Assembly (NCBI RefSeq): GCF_003590715.1
Contig: NZ_QQVY01000008.1
Span: 62,001-126,000 of the forward strand
Direction of reading: 5' to 3'
DNA length: 64,000 bases
From: Paracoccus sp. JM45
Lineage (GTDB): Bacteria > Pseudomonadota > Alphaproteobacteria > Rhodobacterales > Rhodobacteraceae
In this document: in pieces, positions 1 to 9,164 of the stretch
Position numbering within the stretch: the first letter of the stretch is position 1
Layout of the letters: the number at the start of each line of letters is the position of its first letter
Program-made: the position numbers and the translations under genes
The notes under the pieces: model-generated
What the model was told of the DNA's origin: nothing
Databases searched by the model: none
Seen by the model: the letters and a program-made list of their open reading frames with translations, nothing else

Positions 1-1379
1 GCCTCACCCAGAATATCGCCATAGAAGGTCGCAATGCCGGCATGGCGGGCCTTCGTCAGATGCTGGCGGTTGGTATCGGCAATCAGCGAATTGACCCCCG
101 CCTTGTCCAGCGCCTGCGACAGGGCCACGGCAAAGGGCGAACCGCCGACAATCAGCAGGCCGGGGTTTTCCGCGCCCGACAGTTCCAGCCGTCGCGCCAA
201 AGGCGCAAGGGTAAAGCCGTGGATAATGACCGTTGCCAGCACGATGATGAATGACAAAGGCGCAAGTGCTGCGCCATCCTCGATTCCGACGCTGACCAGC
301 TGTTGCCCGAACAACCCTGAAATCGCCACCATCACCACACCGCGCGGTCCGGTCAGGGCAATCAACACACGTTCCTTCATCGGAAGCTTCGTTCCGATCA
401 GTGGCAACAACACTTGCAATGGACGAACGACAGCCACCGTCAGCACGACGAACAGGGCAGCGCGCCATGTCAGCTGTGTCAGGGTCGCAAAATCAAGCGA
501 TGCTGCCATCAGGACGAAAACACCCGACACCAGCAGAATAGTAGCATGTTCCTTGAAACGGTGCAGTTCGGTATAGGAAGAGAGGTTGGCATTCGCCAGA
601 ACCATCCCCATCACCGTCACCGCCAGCAGACCGGATTCATGCAGGACCGTATCGGTCAGTGCAAAAATTGCGATCACAACTACAAATAGAACCGGCACCT
701 TCATATATTCCGGCACCCAAGCGCGGCGGAAGGCAATTTCCAGCCCCTTGCCCGCAGCCAGCCCCGCCAGCAGGGCAAAACCGATCCCCGTTCCCAGCAG
801 CATGACCGCATCGCCCGCCGAAAGGCCGGTTTCGATGACCAGAACCACCTCCAGCACAAGAACCGCGATCAATGCCCCCAAGGGGTCGTTCACAATCGCC
901 TCCCATTGCAGGATCTGGGCGGGGCGGGCACGCAATTTGGCCTGCCGCAGCATGGGTGCGATAACTGTCGGGCCAGTGACGACCATAACGCCGCCAAAGA
1001 CCGCTGCCGATTGCCATGACAGTCCGACGGCCAGCCACAGGACCAATGTCGACAGGGCCCACCCAAGCGGCGCACCAAGATAGACCAAACGTCGCACCGG
1101 ACCTTTGGCATCACGCAGACGCTGGTATTCAAGGGTCAGGCCGCCCTCGAACAGAATAATGGCGACGGCCACGCTGATCAGGGGTTTATAGATCGGGCCA
1201 AGATCGCGGTCGGGCAGAAACAGCCCCATCACCGGACCGACCAACAGGCCGATGCCCAGCATCAGCACAATTGCGGGCAAGCGGAAACGCCATGCCAGCC
1301 ATTGCGCACCCACGCCCAGCACGCCAACCAGCGCCACCACCTGCACGGGGCTAAGCGCCTGCATCACACCATCATCCAT
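1..1379 (-). CDS. Cation:proton antiporter, CPA1/NhaP type with RCK domain (C-terminus cut by window edge)
   Basis: Inner-membrane monovalent cation/proton exchanger. Only about the first 459 residues are visible; the reading frame runs open through base 1. Translation gives closely spaced hydrophobic helices from about residue 8, a GPTVIAPML stretch near 135 and VNDPLGALIAV near 160; the Asn-Asp pair is typical of CPA1 exchangers. From about residue 400 the chain becomes hydrophilic and looks like a Rossmann/TrkA-N (RCK) fold (LLIVGG, then SLIADTNRQ and FYGDIL), so activity is probably gated by a nucleotide. Start chosen at 1379 because a purine-rich AGGGGCAGGA lies just before it. The family assignment is firm; the transported ion (Na+ or K+) is not determined. 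Confidence 0.85.
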   Translation of the reverse strand, partial: MDDGVMQALSPVQVVALVGVLGVGAQWLAWRFRLPAIVLMLGIGLLVGPVMGLFLPDRDLGPIYKPLISVAVAIILFEGGLTLEYQRLRDAKGPVRRLVYLGAPLGWALSTLVLWLAVGLSWQSAAVFGGVMVVTGPTVIAPMLRQAKLRARPAQILQWEAIVNDPLGALIAVLVLEVVLVIETGLSAGDAVMLLGTGIGFALLAGLAAGKGLEIAFRRAWVPEYMKVPVLFVVVIAIFALTDTVLHESGLLAVTVMGMVLANANLSSYTELHRFKEHATILLVSGVFVLMAASLDFATLTQLTWRAALFVVLTVAVVRPLQVLLPLIGTKLPMKERVLIALTGPRGVVMVAISGLFGQQLVSVGIEDGAALAPLSFIIVLATVIIHGFTLAPLARRLELSGAENPGLLIVGGSPFAVALSQALDKAGVNSLIADTNRQHLTKARHAGIATFYGDILGE

Positions 1380-1622
1380 TCCTGCCCCTTCGCATCCTTG
1401 TCGTTCCAAAGCCCTAACTAACAGCTTGGGTTCCGCCCGTCTGCCATGACGCGGAAGATTGACGCGGCAGGCAGTTTGGTCTAGGCGATGCTGGCTTGCA
1501 TCCGGCAGGCAAGAAGGCGGGGCGTCCGTAATTGCGTCCCAACTTTGTCGCGATTGCGCCGATCGGCGCGCGGCATGGAACGCATTCGCGCCGCAGACGG
1601 CGTGGCTAATGGAAAGCCCCCT

Positions 1623-3719
1623 ATGATAAAGTTCTCTGATCTGAAGCTTGATCCCAAAGTGCTAAAGGCCATAACCGAAGCCGGTTATGAAAGCCCGACG
1701 CCCATCCAGCAAGGCGCGATCCCGCCCGCACTGGAAGGCCGCGACGTGCTGGGGATCGCGCAGACGGGAACCGGCAAGACCGCCAGCTTTACCCTGCCGA
1801 TGATTACCCTGCTGGGCCGTGGCCGTGCACGTGCGCGTATGCCGCGCAGTCTTGTGCTGTGCCCGACGCGCGAACTGGCCGCACAGGTCGCGGAAAACTT
1901 TGACACCTATGCCAAGCACACCCGCCTGACCAAGGCCCTGTTGATCGGCGGCGTCAGCTTCAACGAACAGGACAAGCTGATCGACCGAGGCGTAGATGTG
2001 CTGATTGCAACGCCCGGCCGTCTGCTGGACCATTTCGAACGTGGCAAGCTCTTGCTGACCGGCGTGCAGATCATGGTCGTGGACGAAGCCGATCGCATGC
2101 TGGACATGGGCTTTATCCCCGACATCGAACGCATCTTCCAGATGACGCCCTTCACGCGCCAGACTCTGTTCTTCAGCGCGACCATGGCACCTGAAATCGA
2201 ACGCATCACCAATACCTTCCTGCATGCGCCGGAACGGGTGGAAATCGCACGCCAGTCCAGCGCCAGCGAAACCATCACCCAGCGTCTGGTGGAAATCGCC
2301 GCAACGCGCCGCGACACAGCCTCGAAGCAAAAGCGCGACCTTCTGCGCGCCCTGATCGAGGCTGAAGGCGAAGATCTGAAAAACGCCATCATCTTCTGCA
2401 ACCGCAAGACGGATGTGGATATTGTGGCGAAATCACTGGCCAAATACGGCTATGACGCAGCGCCGATCCATGGTGATCTGGAACAAAGCCAGCGCACGCG
2501 CACGCTGGAATCCTTCCGCGACGGCAAGCTGCGCTTGTTGATTGCGTCCGATGTGGCTGCCCGCGGTCTGGATATTCCGGCCGTTAGCCATGTCTTCAAC
2601 TATGACCTGCCCACCCATGCCGAGGATTACGTCCACCGCATCGGCCGGACCGGTCGCGCGGGCCGTCTGGGAACCGCGATCAGCATGTCGGCCCCTTCGG
2701 ATGAAAAATACCTGACGGCGATTGAATCGCTGTTGAAAACTACCCTGCCGCGCGTCGATCAGCCTGCCGGATTTTCGGCATCGGGTGCCCCTTCGGCCCC
2801 CGCACGCAAACCCGAAGACGCACCGCAGGACGACCGCAAGGGTGGCAGCCGCGAACGCAGCCGTCGCCGTCGCCGTGATGACGACCAGCCCGCAGCGCAG
2901 GCCAATGCCGCCCCCGCCCCCCAACAAGAACCCGCCAAACCCGAGGTTGTTATGCCCGAGGTCATCGAACAGACCCGCAAGGAAGCCCAGCCCCGACAGG
3001 AGCAACCGCGCCAGCAGCCCCGTCTTGCCGCTGCGGCAGCACCCGAACAACCGGCACGCCGTGACAACCGTCGCGATGGCCGCCGTGGGGGCAACGATGG
3101 CAATCGCGGTCAGCAGATCGTCGGCATGGGCGATCATGTCCCGCGCTTTATGCTGGTCGAATTGCGCACCACCGACACCCCCGAGGATGACGACACAGCC
3201 GTCGCCCCTGTGACGGATACCGCGCCGCAGGCAGCGGTCGAAGCGCCCGCCAAGCCCAAGCGCACCCGCAGCCGTCGCAAACCGGCAGCCGCCGCAGCAC
3301 CTGTCGCCGAACAGCCCGCACAGAACACTCCCGCCGCGCCGCAGCCCGAGGTTGCCGCTGCACCGCAGGCAGAAACCGCACCCGAGCCGCAGGTGGAAGC
3401 CGCACCCCAGCCCGACGCGACGGAAGCACCGGTCAAGCCCAAGCGGACCTATACCCGCAAGACCGCTGCCAAGCCCGCAGCAACCGAAGGCGAAGAAGCC
3501 CCCAAGCCCAAGCGGACCCGCACACGCAAGCCTGCTGCGACCACCGAAGCCGCCGCGACCGAAACAGCAGCAGAACCTGCGGAAAAGCCGAAACGCACCC
3601 GCCGCAAGAAAGCCGAAATCGAGGCTGATGCTGCGGTTGAAAAGCCCAAGCGCACCCGTCGCAAAAAGGCCGATATCGAGGCTGAAGCAGCGGCCAAGGA
3701 CACTTCCTCCGAGGGATAA
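1623..3719 (+). CDS. rhlE: DEAD-box RNA helicase, RhlE-like, with long basic Ala/Pro/Lys-Arg tail
   Basis: ATP-dependent RNA helicase, likely in ribosome assembly or mRNA turnover. The core fills residues 1-380: Q-motif near 25-30, Walker A AQTGTGKT at 46-53, PTRELAAQV, VDEADRM near 155, FSAT, and HRIGRTGRAG near 335. The tail (about 385-698) is low-complexity, with an RRRRR patch, an MGDHVPRFML segment near 501 and five KPKRT-type repeats near residues 544, 605, 628, 655 and 674; the last two form a 19-residue tandem repeat. The frame opens upstream at 1488, but ATG 1623 aligns with the helicase N-terminus and has GGAAAG before it. Its TAA overlaps the ATG of lnt (TAATG), so the two are translationally coupled. 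RhlE is the best subfamily guess. Confidence 0.9.
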   Translation: MIKFSDLKLDPKVLKAITEAGYESPTPIQQGAIPPALEGRDVLGIAQTGTGKTASFTLPMITLLGRGRARARMPRSLVLCPTRELAAQVAENFDTYAKHTRLTKALLIGGVSFNEQDKLIDRGVDVLIATPGRLLDHFERGKLLLTGVQIMVVDEADRMLDMGFIPDIERIFQMTPFTRQTLFFSATMAPEIERITNTFLHAPERVEIARQSSASETITQRLVEIAATRRDTASKQKRDLLRALIEAEGEDLKNAIIFCNRKTDVDIVAKSLAKYGYDAAPIHGDLEQSQRTRTLESFRDGKLRLLIASDVAARGLDIPAVSHVFNYDLPTHAEDYVHRIGRTGRAGRLGTAISMSAPSDEKYLTAIESLLKTTLPRVDQPAGFSASGAPSAPARKPEDAPQDDRKGGSRERSRRRRRDDDQPAAQANAAPAPQQEPAKPEVVMPEVIEQTRKEAQPRQEQPRQQPRLAAAAAPEQPARRDNRRDGRRGGNDGNRGQQIVGMGDHVPRFMLVELRTTDTPEDDDTAVAPVTDTAPQAAVEAPAKPKRTRSRRKPAAAAAPVAEQPAQNTPAAPQPEVAAAPQAETAPEPQVEAAPQPDATEAPVKPKRTYTRKTAAKPAATEGEEAPKPKRTRTRKPAATTEAAATETAAEPAEKPKRTRRKKAEIEADAAVEKPKRTRRKKADIEAEAAAKDTSSEG

Positions 3720-5254
3720 TGACCGCGGGTCTTTCCAGCCAGATCCCGTTAAGCCTGCATCGTAGGGGCCGACCGCCCCTGCGACAGCTGTGGCCGGATC
3801 TGCTGCTGGGGGCGGTTGCTGCCTTGGGACTTGCGCCTTTCGGCATCTGGGCTGCGACACCTGTTGTTCTTGCGATCCTGATCTGGCGGCTGGCGCGTGT
3901 GCGGGCCGCCGCCGTTTTCTGGCACAGCCTTGTCGCAGGCTTTAGCTGGTTCGCCCTTGCCCTGTTCTGGATCGTCGAGCCGTTTCTAGTCGAACCCGAA
4001 ACCTATGGCTGGATGGCACCTTTCGCTTTGATGCTGATGGCGCTTGGCGGTGCCTTGTTCTGGGCCATCCCCGCATGGGCCGCTGCGATCTGGACGCGCA
4101 ACTGGCGGTCCCAAGCCATCGGCATCGCCGTGGCGCTGGCCCTGTCTGACTGGCTGCGCGGCTGGATTTTCACCGGTTTTCCCTGGGCGCTGATCGGTCA
4201 CATCTGGATCGACACCCCCGTCGGCCAACTGGCGGCATGGGGTGGCGCGCTGGGGCTGACTGTCTTTACCATGACACTGGCCTGCCTTCCGACGCTGCTG
4301 TGGCGTCCCCATATGACGCGCATCGCAGGCTATCTTCCCGCTATTTTCGTGATGATCCTGACCATCGGCGCGGCGTGGGCCGTGGGTCTGGCCCGATTGG
4401 CCAGCCCTGCCCCCCCAGATACGGGCAAGGTCGTCCGCATCGTCCAGCCGAATGCAACACAGCATCTGAAATGGGACCCCGAATGGTCACAGGTCTTTTT
4501 TGACCGCCTGATGGATCTTTCAGCCGAACCCGGCGCGCATGATCTGGTCATCTGGCCCGAAACCGCCGTGAACTTCCTGCTGGAGGATGCCACAGGCCTG
4601 TTACCGATCATGTCGCAAGCGGCAGGCGCGCCGCTGGTCATGGGCATCCAGCGTCGCGACGACAGCCGCTATTACAACAGCCTTGCCGTCGTCGACCCCG
4701 GAGGAGAAGTCAGCCAGACCTATGATAAATTCCATCTGGTGCCTTTCGGCGAATATGTCCCATGGGGTGACCTGCTGGCCCGCATCGGCATCAGCGCCTT
4801 CGCTGCCCAGCAGGGCCACGGCTATTCCTCGGGAAGCGGCCCGAAGGTCATCCGGACGGGCGATATCCCACCCTTCCAGCCGCTGATCTGTTACGAGGCG
4901 ATCTTTCCCCAGCATCTGCGTAACCTGACGTCGCGACCCGCATGGATTTTACAGGCAACGAATGATGCATGGTTCGGTAATATTTCAGGGCCGTACCAGC
5001 ATCTGGCACAGGCACGGTTGCGGGCCATCGAAAGCGGCCTGCCCGTGGCGCGGGCAGCAAATACCGGTGTCAGCGCGATGATCGACGCCAAAGGCCGCAT
5101 TCTGGACAGTCTGGAGATGCAGGTGGCGGGCAAGATGGATGTGATGTTGCCCGGGGCATTGCCGACGACCCTGTGGGTCCGGATTGGCAATCTGCCATTG
5201 CTGATCCTGCTGTCGCTGGTGTTATTTGCAACCCTGCGGATCAGGCGGCGCTAA
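3719..5254 (+). CDS. lnt: Apolipoprotein N-acyltransferase
   Basis: Inner-membrane enzyme that adds the third (N-linked) acyl chain to the N-terminal cysteine of lipoproteins, the last step of their maturation. The 511-residue length is normal. Residues 20-210 are a run of membrane helices, followed by a nitrilase-fold domain (about 230-480) with the catalytic triad visible as Glu in WPETAVNF (near 281), Lys in KFHLVPFGEY (near 337) and Cys in ICYEAIFP (near 390). A final helix (LLILLSLVLF) closes the protein. Start overlaps the helicase stop codon, which suggests co-transcription with it. A GC hairpin follows the stop. Confidence 0.96.
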   Translation: MTAGLSSQIPLSLHRRGRPPLRQLWPDLLLGAVAALGLAPFGIWAATPVVLAILIWRLARVRAAAVFWHSLVAGFSWFALALFWIVEPFLVEPETYGWMAPFALMLMALGGALFWAIPAWAAAIWTRNWRSQAIGIAVALALSDWLRGWIFTGFPWALIGHIWIDTPVGQLAAWGGALGLTVFTMTLACLPTLLWRPHMTRIAGYLPAIFVMILTIGAAWAVGLARLASPAPPDTGKVVRIVQPNATQHLKWDPEWSQVFFDRLMDLSAEPGAHDLVIWPETAVNFLLEDATGLLPIMSQAAGAPLVMGIQRRDDSRYYNSLAVVDPGGEVSQTYDKFHLVPFGEYVPWGDLLARIGISAFAAQQGHGYSSGSGPKVIRTGDIPPFQPLICYEAIFPQHLRNLTSRPAWILQATNDAWFGNISGPYQHLAQARLRAIESGLPVARAANTGVSAMIDAKGRILDSLEMQVAGKMDVMLPGALPTTLWVRIGNLPLLILLSLVLFATLRIRRR

Positions 5255-5255
5255 G

Positions 5256-5301
5256 GGGGCCAAAGCCCCCCGCAGTTGACCCGCGACATTCCTAGTCGCG
5301 G
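5256..5301. terminator. Two stacked hairpins between convergent lnt and J-domain gene
   Basis: Directly after the lnt stop is GGGGGC-CAAA-GCCCCC (5257-5272), followed by a perfect inverted repeat CCGCGAC-attccta-GTCGCGG at 5281-5301, whose loop contains the stop codon of the minus-strand J-domain gene. No long T tract is present on either strand, so the first hairpin may be a weak or Rho-assisted terminator. It resembles the GC-palindrome elements at 11677 and 22069. Confidence 0.5.
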
Positions 5302-5921
5302 ATAAAGCGGCTTTCCTTGATCTGGTCCCATGCCCAGACAACCTCGGACAGGCGATCCTCGTCCGAACGGTCGCCGCCGTTCATGTCAGGGTGCAGATCC
5401 TTGACCAGCGCCTTGTATTTCTTACGAATTTCAGGGCGGGTCCAGCTGTCCTTCGCTTCCAGAATATCCAGCGCGCGACGTTCGGTGGGCGGCAGCTTGC
5501 GGGTGCTGACCTGTGCGCGGGCTTCGGGGGCTGTGCCATTCGCGCCAAGGATCTCATGTGGATCGCTGACGCCGTGGCGGGCCCATTTCTGTTCCTCGGT
5601 GCTTTTGCTGAACGGCTTGGTCGGACGTTCCCACACCGTGGCATTGTCGATGAACTGCTGGAATTCTTCTTCGGACTGGCCTTGGAAGTAATTCCAGTTG
5701 GCGTTGTATTCACGCACGTGTTCTTTACAGAACCAGAAATAATCATCCAGATTGCGCGGGTTCTTGGGCGCGCGGTATTGACCTGGTTCGTCACAACCTT
5801 CGCGTTCACACACGCGGGTCGAGGTTTCGAAGGCACCCGACATCCCTCTGCGGCCTTTGGACTTGCGCTTTTTGTCCTTGGCAGCAGAAATGTCGAAACC
5901 AAACGGGTCGTTCTTGCTCAT
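5292..5921 (-). CDS. J-domain (DnaJ-family) protein with N-terminal Cys cluster and C-terminal J domain
   Basis: Probable DnaK co-chaperone of 209 residues. Unlike classic DnaJ, the J domain is C-terminal (about 150-209) and keeps the HPD tripeptide (KDLHPDMNGG) needed to stimulate Hsp70. The N-terminal half has a basic KKRKSKGRRG stretch and Cys/His residues (CEREGCDEPG, then FCKEHV) that could bind zinc. It diverges from bolA across 76 bases; J-domain proteins and BolA are both linked to iron-sulfur metabolism, but a shared role here is only inference. The start at 5921 fits the protein, and no alternative upstream ATG is better. The client is unknown. Confidence 0.85.
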   Translation of the reverse strand: MSKNDPFGFDISAAKDKKRKSKGRRGMSGAFETSTRVCEREGCDEPGQYRAPKNPRNLDDYFWFCKEHVREYNANWNYFQGQSEEEFQQFIDNATVWERPTKPFSKSTEEQKWARHGVSDPHEILGANGTAPEARAQVSTRKLPPTERRALDILEAKDSWTRPEIRKKYKALVKDLHPDMNGGDRSDEDRLSEVVWAWDQIKESRFIRD

Positions 5922-5997
5922 GGTTGGGGCACCTTTGCGACTCGGAGGCGGCAGTCTATGCTATCTGGCGGCACATGAAAGGGCTTGACGAAAAGTT

Positions 5998-6255
5998 ATG
6001 CAGTTGATTTCGGATGAAATGACAGAGCGGCTGGAAAGCCTGACCCCCACCCGGCTGGAAATATTCGACGAAAGCGAAAGCCATCGCGGCCATTCAGGTT
6101 TCCGTGAAGGCGGGCAAAGCCACTTTCGCATTGTCATGGCAAGCCCTGCCTTTGCGGGATTATCACGGTTGCAAAAGCACCGGCTGGTGCATGAAACCCT
6201 GGGCGATATCGTTCCGCGCATCCATGCATTGGCGCTGGAATTAACCGAAAGCTGA
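5998..6255 (+). CDS. bolA: BolA family protein
   Basis: Small (85 aa) cytosolic protein with the BolA fold. Family members pair with monothiol glutaredoxins to handle [2Fe-2S] clusters and affect stress morphology. Recognisable features are LEIFDESESHRGH near the middle, SHFRIVMASPAF, and RLQKHRLVHETLGD near the C-terminus, which is the usual helix-turn-helix-like end of the fold. Length is normal. It is transcribed away from the J-domain gene, and no glutaredoxin gene is adjacent. Start chosen at the only in-frame ATG upstream of the conserved region; the ribosome site (GACGAAAAG) is weak. Confidence 0.92.
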   Translation: MQLISDEMTERLESLTPTRLEIFDESESHRGHSGFREGGQSHFRIVMASPAFAGLSRLQKHRLVHETLGDIVPRIHALALELTES

Positions 6256-6342
6256 AACGTTAGCGCCCCCAGTCTTGCCGCCCCGCGGTGTGATCCCTAG
6301 AAGCGCGGTAAATTTGCCCGAACCACACAGGGGATAAGGGAT

Positions 6343-7308
6343 ATGACCGCGTCGAAGGATTTTGACGATCGCCTGCTGTCACTGGGACTGGCGCGCGTCA
6401 GCGAAGCTGCAGCCTATGCTGCGGCCTCGCTGATCGGGCGGGGCAATGAACATGCTGCCGATCAGGCAGCCGTCAGTGCCATGCACGCCGCGCTGAACCA
6501 GATGGATATTACCGGCACAATCGTCATCGGCGAAGGTGACCACGACCAGACGCCGATGCTGTATCTGGGGGAAACCCTTGGCACCGGCGACGGTCCGCGG
6601 GTCGATATCGCGCTGGACCCGTTGCAGGGCTGCACGCTGACCGCCAAGGATATGCCGAATGCGATGACAGTCATTGCGCTTGCCCTGCGCGGCAGCCTGA
6701 TGCAGGTGCCCGATGTTTATATGGACAAGCTGGCCATCGGGCCCGGCTATCCGCCCGATCTGGTCACGCTTGATATGTCCCCCGCCGAACGGGTCCATAC
6801 ACTGGCACAGGCACGCGGCTGTGCTGCCAGCGATATCACCGTCTGCATTCTGGAACGCCCCCGTCACGAAGACATCATCGCCGAGGTCCGCGACACAGGT
6901 GCCGCTGTGCGCCTGCTTAGCGATGGCGATGTTGCAGGGGTCATCCACACCGCCGAACCCGAACTGACGGGCATAGATATGTATATGGGATCGGGCGGTG
7001 CCCCTGAAGGCGTGCTGGCCGCATGTGCGATGAAATGTATGGGGGGCCAAATCTGGGGTCGCCTGATCTTCCGAACCAAGGATGACGAAGCCCGCGCACG
7101 GCAGGCCGGCATTACCGATCTGAACCGCATCTATGGGCGGGACGATATGGTCACCTCGGATGTGATTTTCGCGGCAACAGGTGTGACGGATGGAACAATC
7201 GTCGCGGGGGTCAAGCGTGAACCCGGCTATCTGACGACCGAAACCATTTTGATGCGGTCCAAGACCGGATCGGTGCGGCGGATGACCTACCGCAGCCCCG
7301 TCAAATAG
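6343..7308 (+). CDS. glpX: GlpX-type (class II) fructose-1,6-bisphosphatase, atypical metal-site residues
   Basis: Homologue of class II FBPase, which hydrolyses fructose-1,6-bisphosphate in gluconeogenesis. Length (321 aa) and overall family signature are normal: ADQAAV near 45, GEG near 63-65, YMDKLAIGPGY near 127, YMGSGGAPEGVLAA near 220 and DVIFAATGV near 275. Motifs usually written GEGExDEAP and DPLEGT read GEGDHDQTP (64-71) and DPLQGC (92-97), so two conserved acidic side chains have become Gln, one at the position of a metal-binding Glu in the E. coli enzyme. Start has GGGGATAAGGGAT in front. recJ follows after 47 bases. Activity may be altered; the fold assignment is secure. Confidence 0.88.
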   Translation: MTASKDFDDRLLSLGLARVSEAAAYAAASLIGRGNEHAADQAAVSAMHAALNQMDITGTIVIGEGDHDQTPMLYLGETLGTGDGPRVDIALDPLQGCTLTAKDMPNAMTVIALALRGSLMQVPDVYMDKLAIGPGYPPDLVTLDMSPAERVHTLAQARGCAASDITVCILERPRHEDIIAEVRDTGAAVRLLSDGDVAGVIHTAEPELTGIDMYMGSGGAPEGVLAACAMKCMGGQIWGRLIFRTKDDEARARQAGITDLNRIYGRDDMVTSDVIFAATGVTDGTIVAGVKREPGYLTTETILMRSKTGSVRRMTYRSPVK

Positions 7309-7355
7309 GTTAGACGGGGCCTGATTAACGGGACCAGAACAAAGGCGGGCACGAC

Positions 7356-9095
7356 GTGGCATTCCTAGGCATCGACACTTCGGTGACAGGGCGGCGCTGG
7401 ATCGGCCCCGCCGCAGACCTTGAACGGTGGGCCGAAGGACTGGCGCAGCAGGCAAAGCTGCCGTTGCCGGTCGCACGGGTTCTGGCCGAACGCGGCATCG
7501 ACCCGATCGATGCCGAGGCTTTCCTGACCCCGAAACTGCGCGACCTGCTGCCCGACCCCTTGGTCCTGCGCGATATGGAGGTGGCAGCCGCCCGCATTGT
7601 CGATGCCGCGATCAAAGGCGAACGCATCGCCATTTTTGCCGATTATGACGTGGATGGCGGTACATCGGCGGCGCTGCTGATCGACTGGTTGCACCAGCAG
7701 GGGCGGCAGGCGACGCTGTATATTCCCGACCGGATCGATGAAGGCTATGGCCCGAACGAACCTGCCATGTCGGCGCTGGCGGCGGAACATGACCTGATCA
7801 TCTGCGTCGATTGCGGCACGCTTAGCCATGACGCGCTGGCGGCGGCCAAGGGCGCAGAAGTCATCGTGCTGGACCACCACCTTGGCGGGGAAACCCTGCC
7901 CCCCGCATTGGCCGTGGTGAACCCCAACCGCGTGGACGAAGACAGCAGCCTTGGCCATCTTTGCGCGGCGGGCGTCGTGTTCCTGACGCTGGTGCAGGCG
8001 GGACGTGTGCTGCGGGCCAAGGATCTGCCGCAGCCCGACCTGATGGCCATGCTGGATCTGGTGGCGCTGGCCACCGTGGCCGATGTGGCCCCCTTGGTCG
8101 GTGTGAACCGTGCCTTTGTGCGTCAGGGGTTGGCCGTCATGGCCCGCCGCCAACGCCCCGGTCTGGTGGCCCTATCCGACATCGCACGGTTGGACGGCCC
8201 GCCTGCGGCCTTTCATCTAGGGTTCCTACTAGGGCCGCGCATCAATGCCGGTGGCCGTGTGGGCCGCGCCGATCTGGGGGCGCAATGTCTGGCCTCGCGC
8301 GATCCGGTGCAAGCGGCGCAGCTGGCACAACAGCTGGACGATCTGAACCGCGACCGCCGCGCGATCGAGGCTGCCGTCCGCACCGAAGCCTTGGCGCAGG
8401 TCGAGGCGCGGATGGACAGCCGCCTGTCATGGGCCGCCGGTCAGGGCTGGCATCCGGGCGTCGTCGGCATTGTCGCCGCCCGCGTAAAAGAGGCGACCGA
8501 CCTGCCCTCGGTCGTGATCGGGGTCGAAGGCGGCATCGGCAAAGGCTCGGCCCGATCGGTGCCGGGCGTCGATCTGGGGCGTGCCATCCAGCGACTGGCC
8601 CGCGAGGGGCTGCTGATCAAGGGCGGCGGCCACGAAATGGCCGCGGGTCTGACGGTTGCCGAAGACAAGATCACTGCGGCGATGGAACGTCTGTCGGACC
8701 TGCTGGAACGCGATCTGGCGGGCCGGACGGGCGGTGGCGATCTGCGAATTTCCGGCCTGTTGGAAACATCGGGGGCCACACCACAGATGTTCAAAATGCT
8801 GGAAGACGCCGGCCCCTATGGTCAGGCCGCCCCTGCCCCGCGCTTTGCCTTTGCCGATCAGGTGATCGACAGCGCCGCGACCATGGGCGACCGCCACCTG
8901 CGCCTGTCCTTTCGCACCCCCGGCGCCCCCGCGATGGAGGCTGTGGCATGGGGCGCGATGGACGGCCCGCTTGGTCCGTCGCTGATCGGGTCTAAGGGAC
9001 GGCGCTTCCATCTGGCGGGCAAGCTGGAACTGTCCACATGGGGCGGGCGTGAAAGGCTGCGCCTGCGGCTGGATGATGCCGCCCCTGTGATCTGA
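7356..9095 (+). CDS. recJ: Single-stranded-DNA-specific exonuclease RecJ
   Basis: 5'-3' exonuclease acting on single-stranded DNA in RecF-type recombination, base-excision and mismatch repair. The 579-residue length is normal. DHH phosphoesterase motifs are intact: FADYDVDGGTSAALL near 90, VDCGT near 155 and LDHHLGG near 172, then a DHHA1-like region containing GWHPGVVGIVAARVKE near 365 and KGGGHEMAAGLTV near 425, and a C-terminal OB-like part. The start is GTG at 7356 with AAAGGCGGG upstream; no ATG fits. It lies behind glpX, an arrangement common in this bacterial group, and is probably co-transcribed with it. Confidence 0.95.
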   Translation: MAFLGIDTSVTGRRWIGPAADLERWAEGLAQQAKLPLPVARVLAERGIDPIDAEAFLTPKLRDLLPDPLVLRDMEVAAARIVDAAIKGERIAIFADYDVDGGTSAALLIDWLHQQGRQATLYIPDRIDEGYGPNEPAMSALAAEHDLIICVDCGTLSHDALAAAKGAEVIVLDHHLGGETLPPALAVVNPNRVDEDSSLGHLCAAGVVFLTLVQAGRVLRAKDLPQPDLMAMLDLVALATVADVAPLVGVNRAFVRQGLAVMARRQRPGLVALSDIARLDGPPAAFHLGFLLGPRINAGGRVGRADLGAQCLASRDPVQAAQLAQQLDDLNRDRRAIEAAVRTEALAQVEARMDSRLSWAAGQGWHPGVVGIVAARVKEATDLPSVVIGVEGGIGKGSARSVPGVDLGRAIQRLAREGLLIKGGGHEMAAGLTVAEDKITAAMERLSDLLERDLAGRTGGGDLRISGLLETSGATPQMFKMLEDAGPYGQAAPAPRFAFADQVIDSAATMGDRHLRLSFRTPGAPAMEAVAWGAMDGPLGPSLIGSKGRRFHLAGKLELSTWGGRERLRLRLDDAAPVI

Positions 9096-9164
9096 CGCAA
9101 CCCGATCGGGCGGGCGCGGGTTCTGATACCGACTGAACGTGATATTCTTCAAAGACAGGAGCCT

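Noticed and set aside
2433..3860. Long minus-strand open frame (475 codons) antisense to the helicase tail
   Set aside because: It is rich in Gly/Cys/Leu/Phe runs, mirrors the Ala/Pro/Lys tail codons, has no recognisable domain and crosses into lnt; a GC-rich shadow frame.
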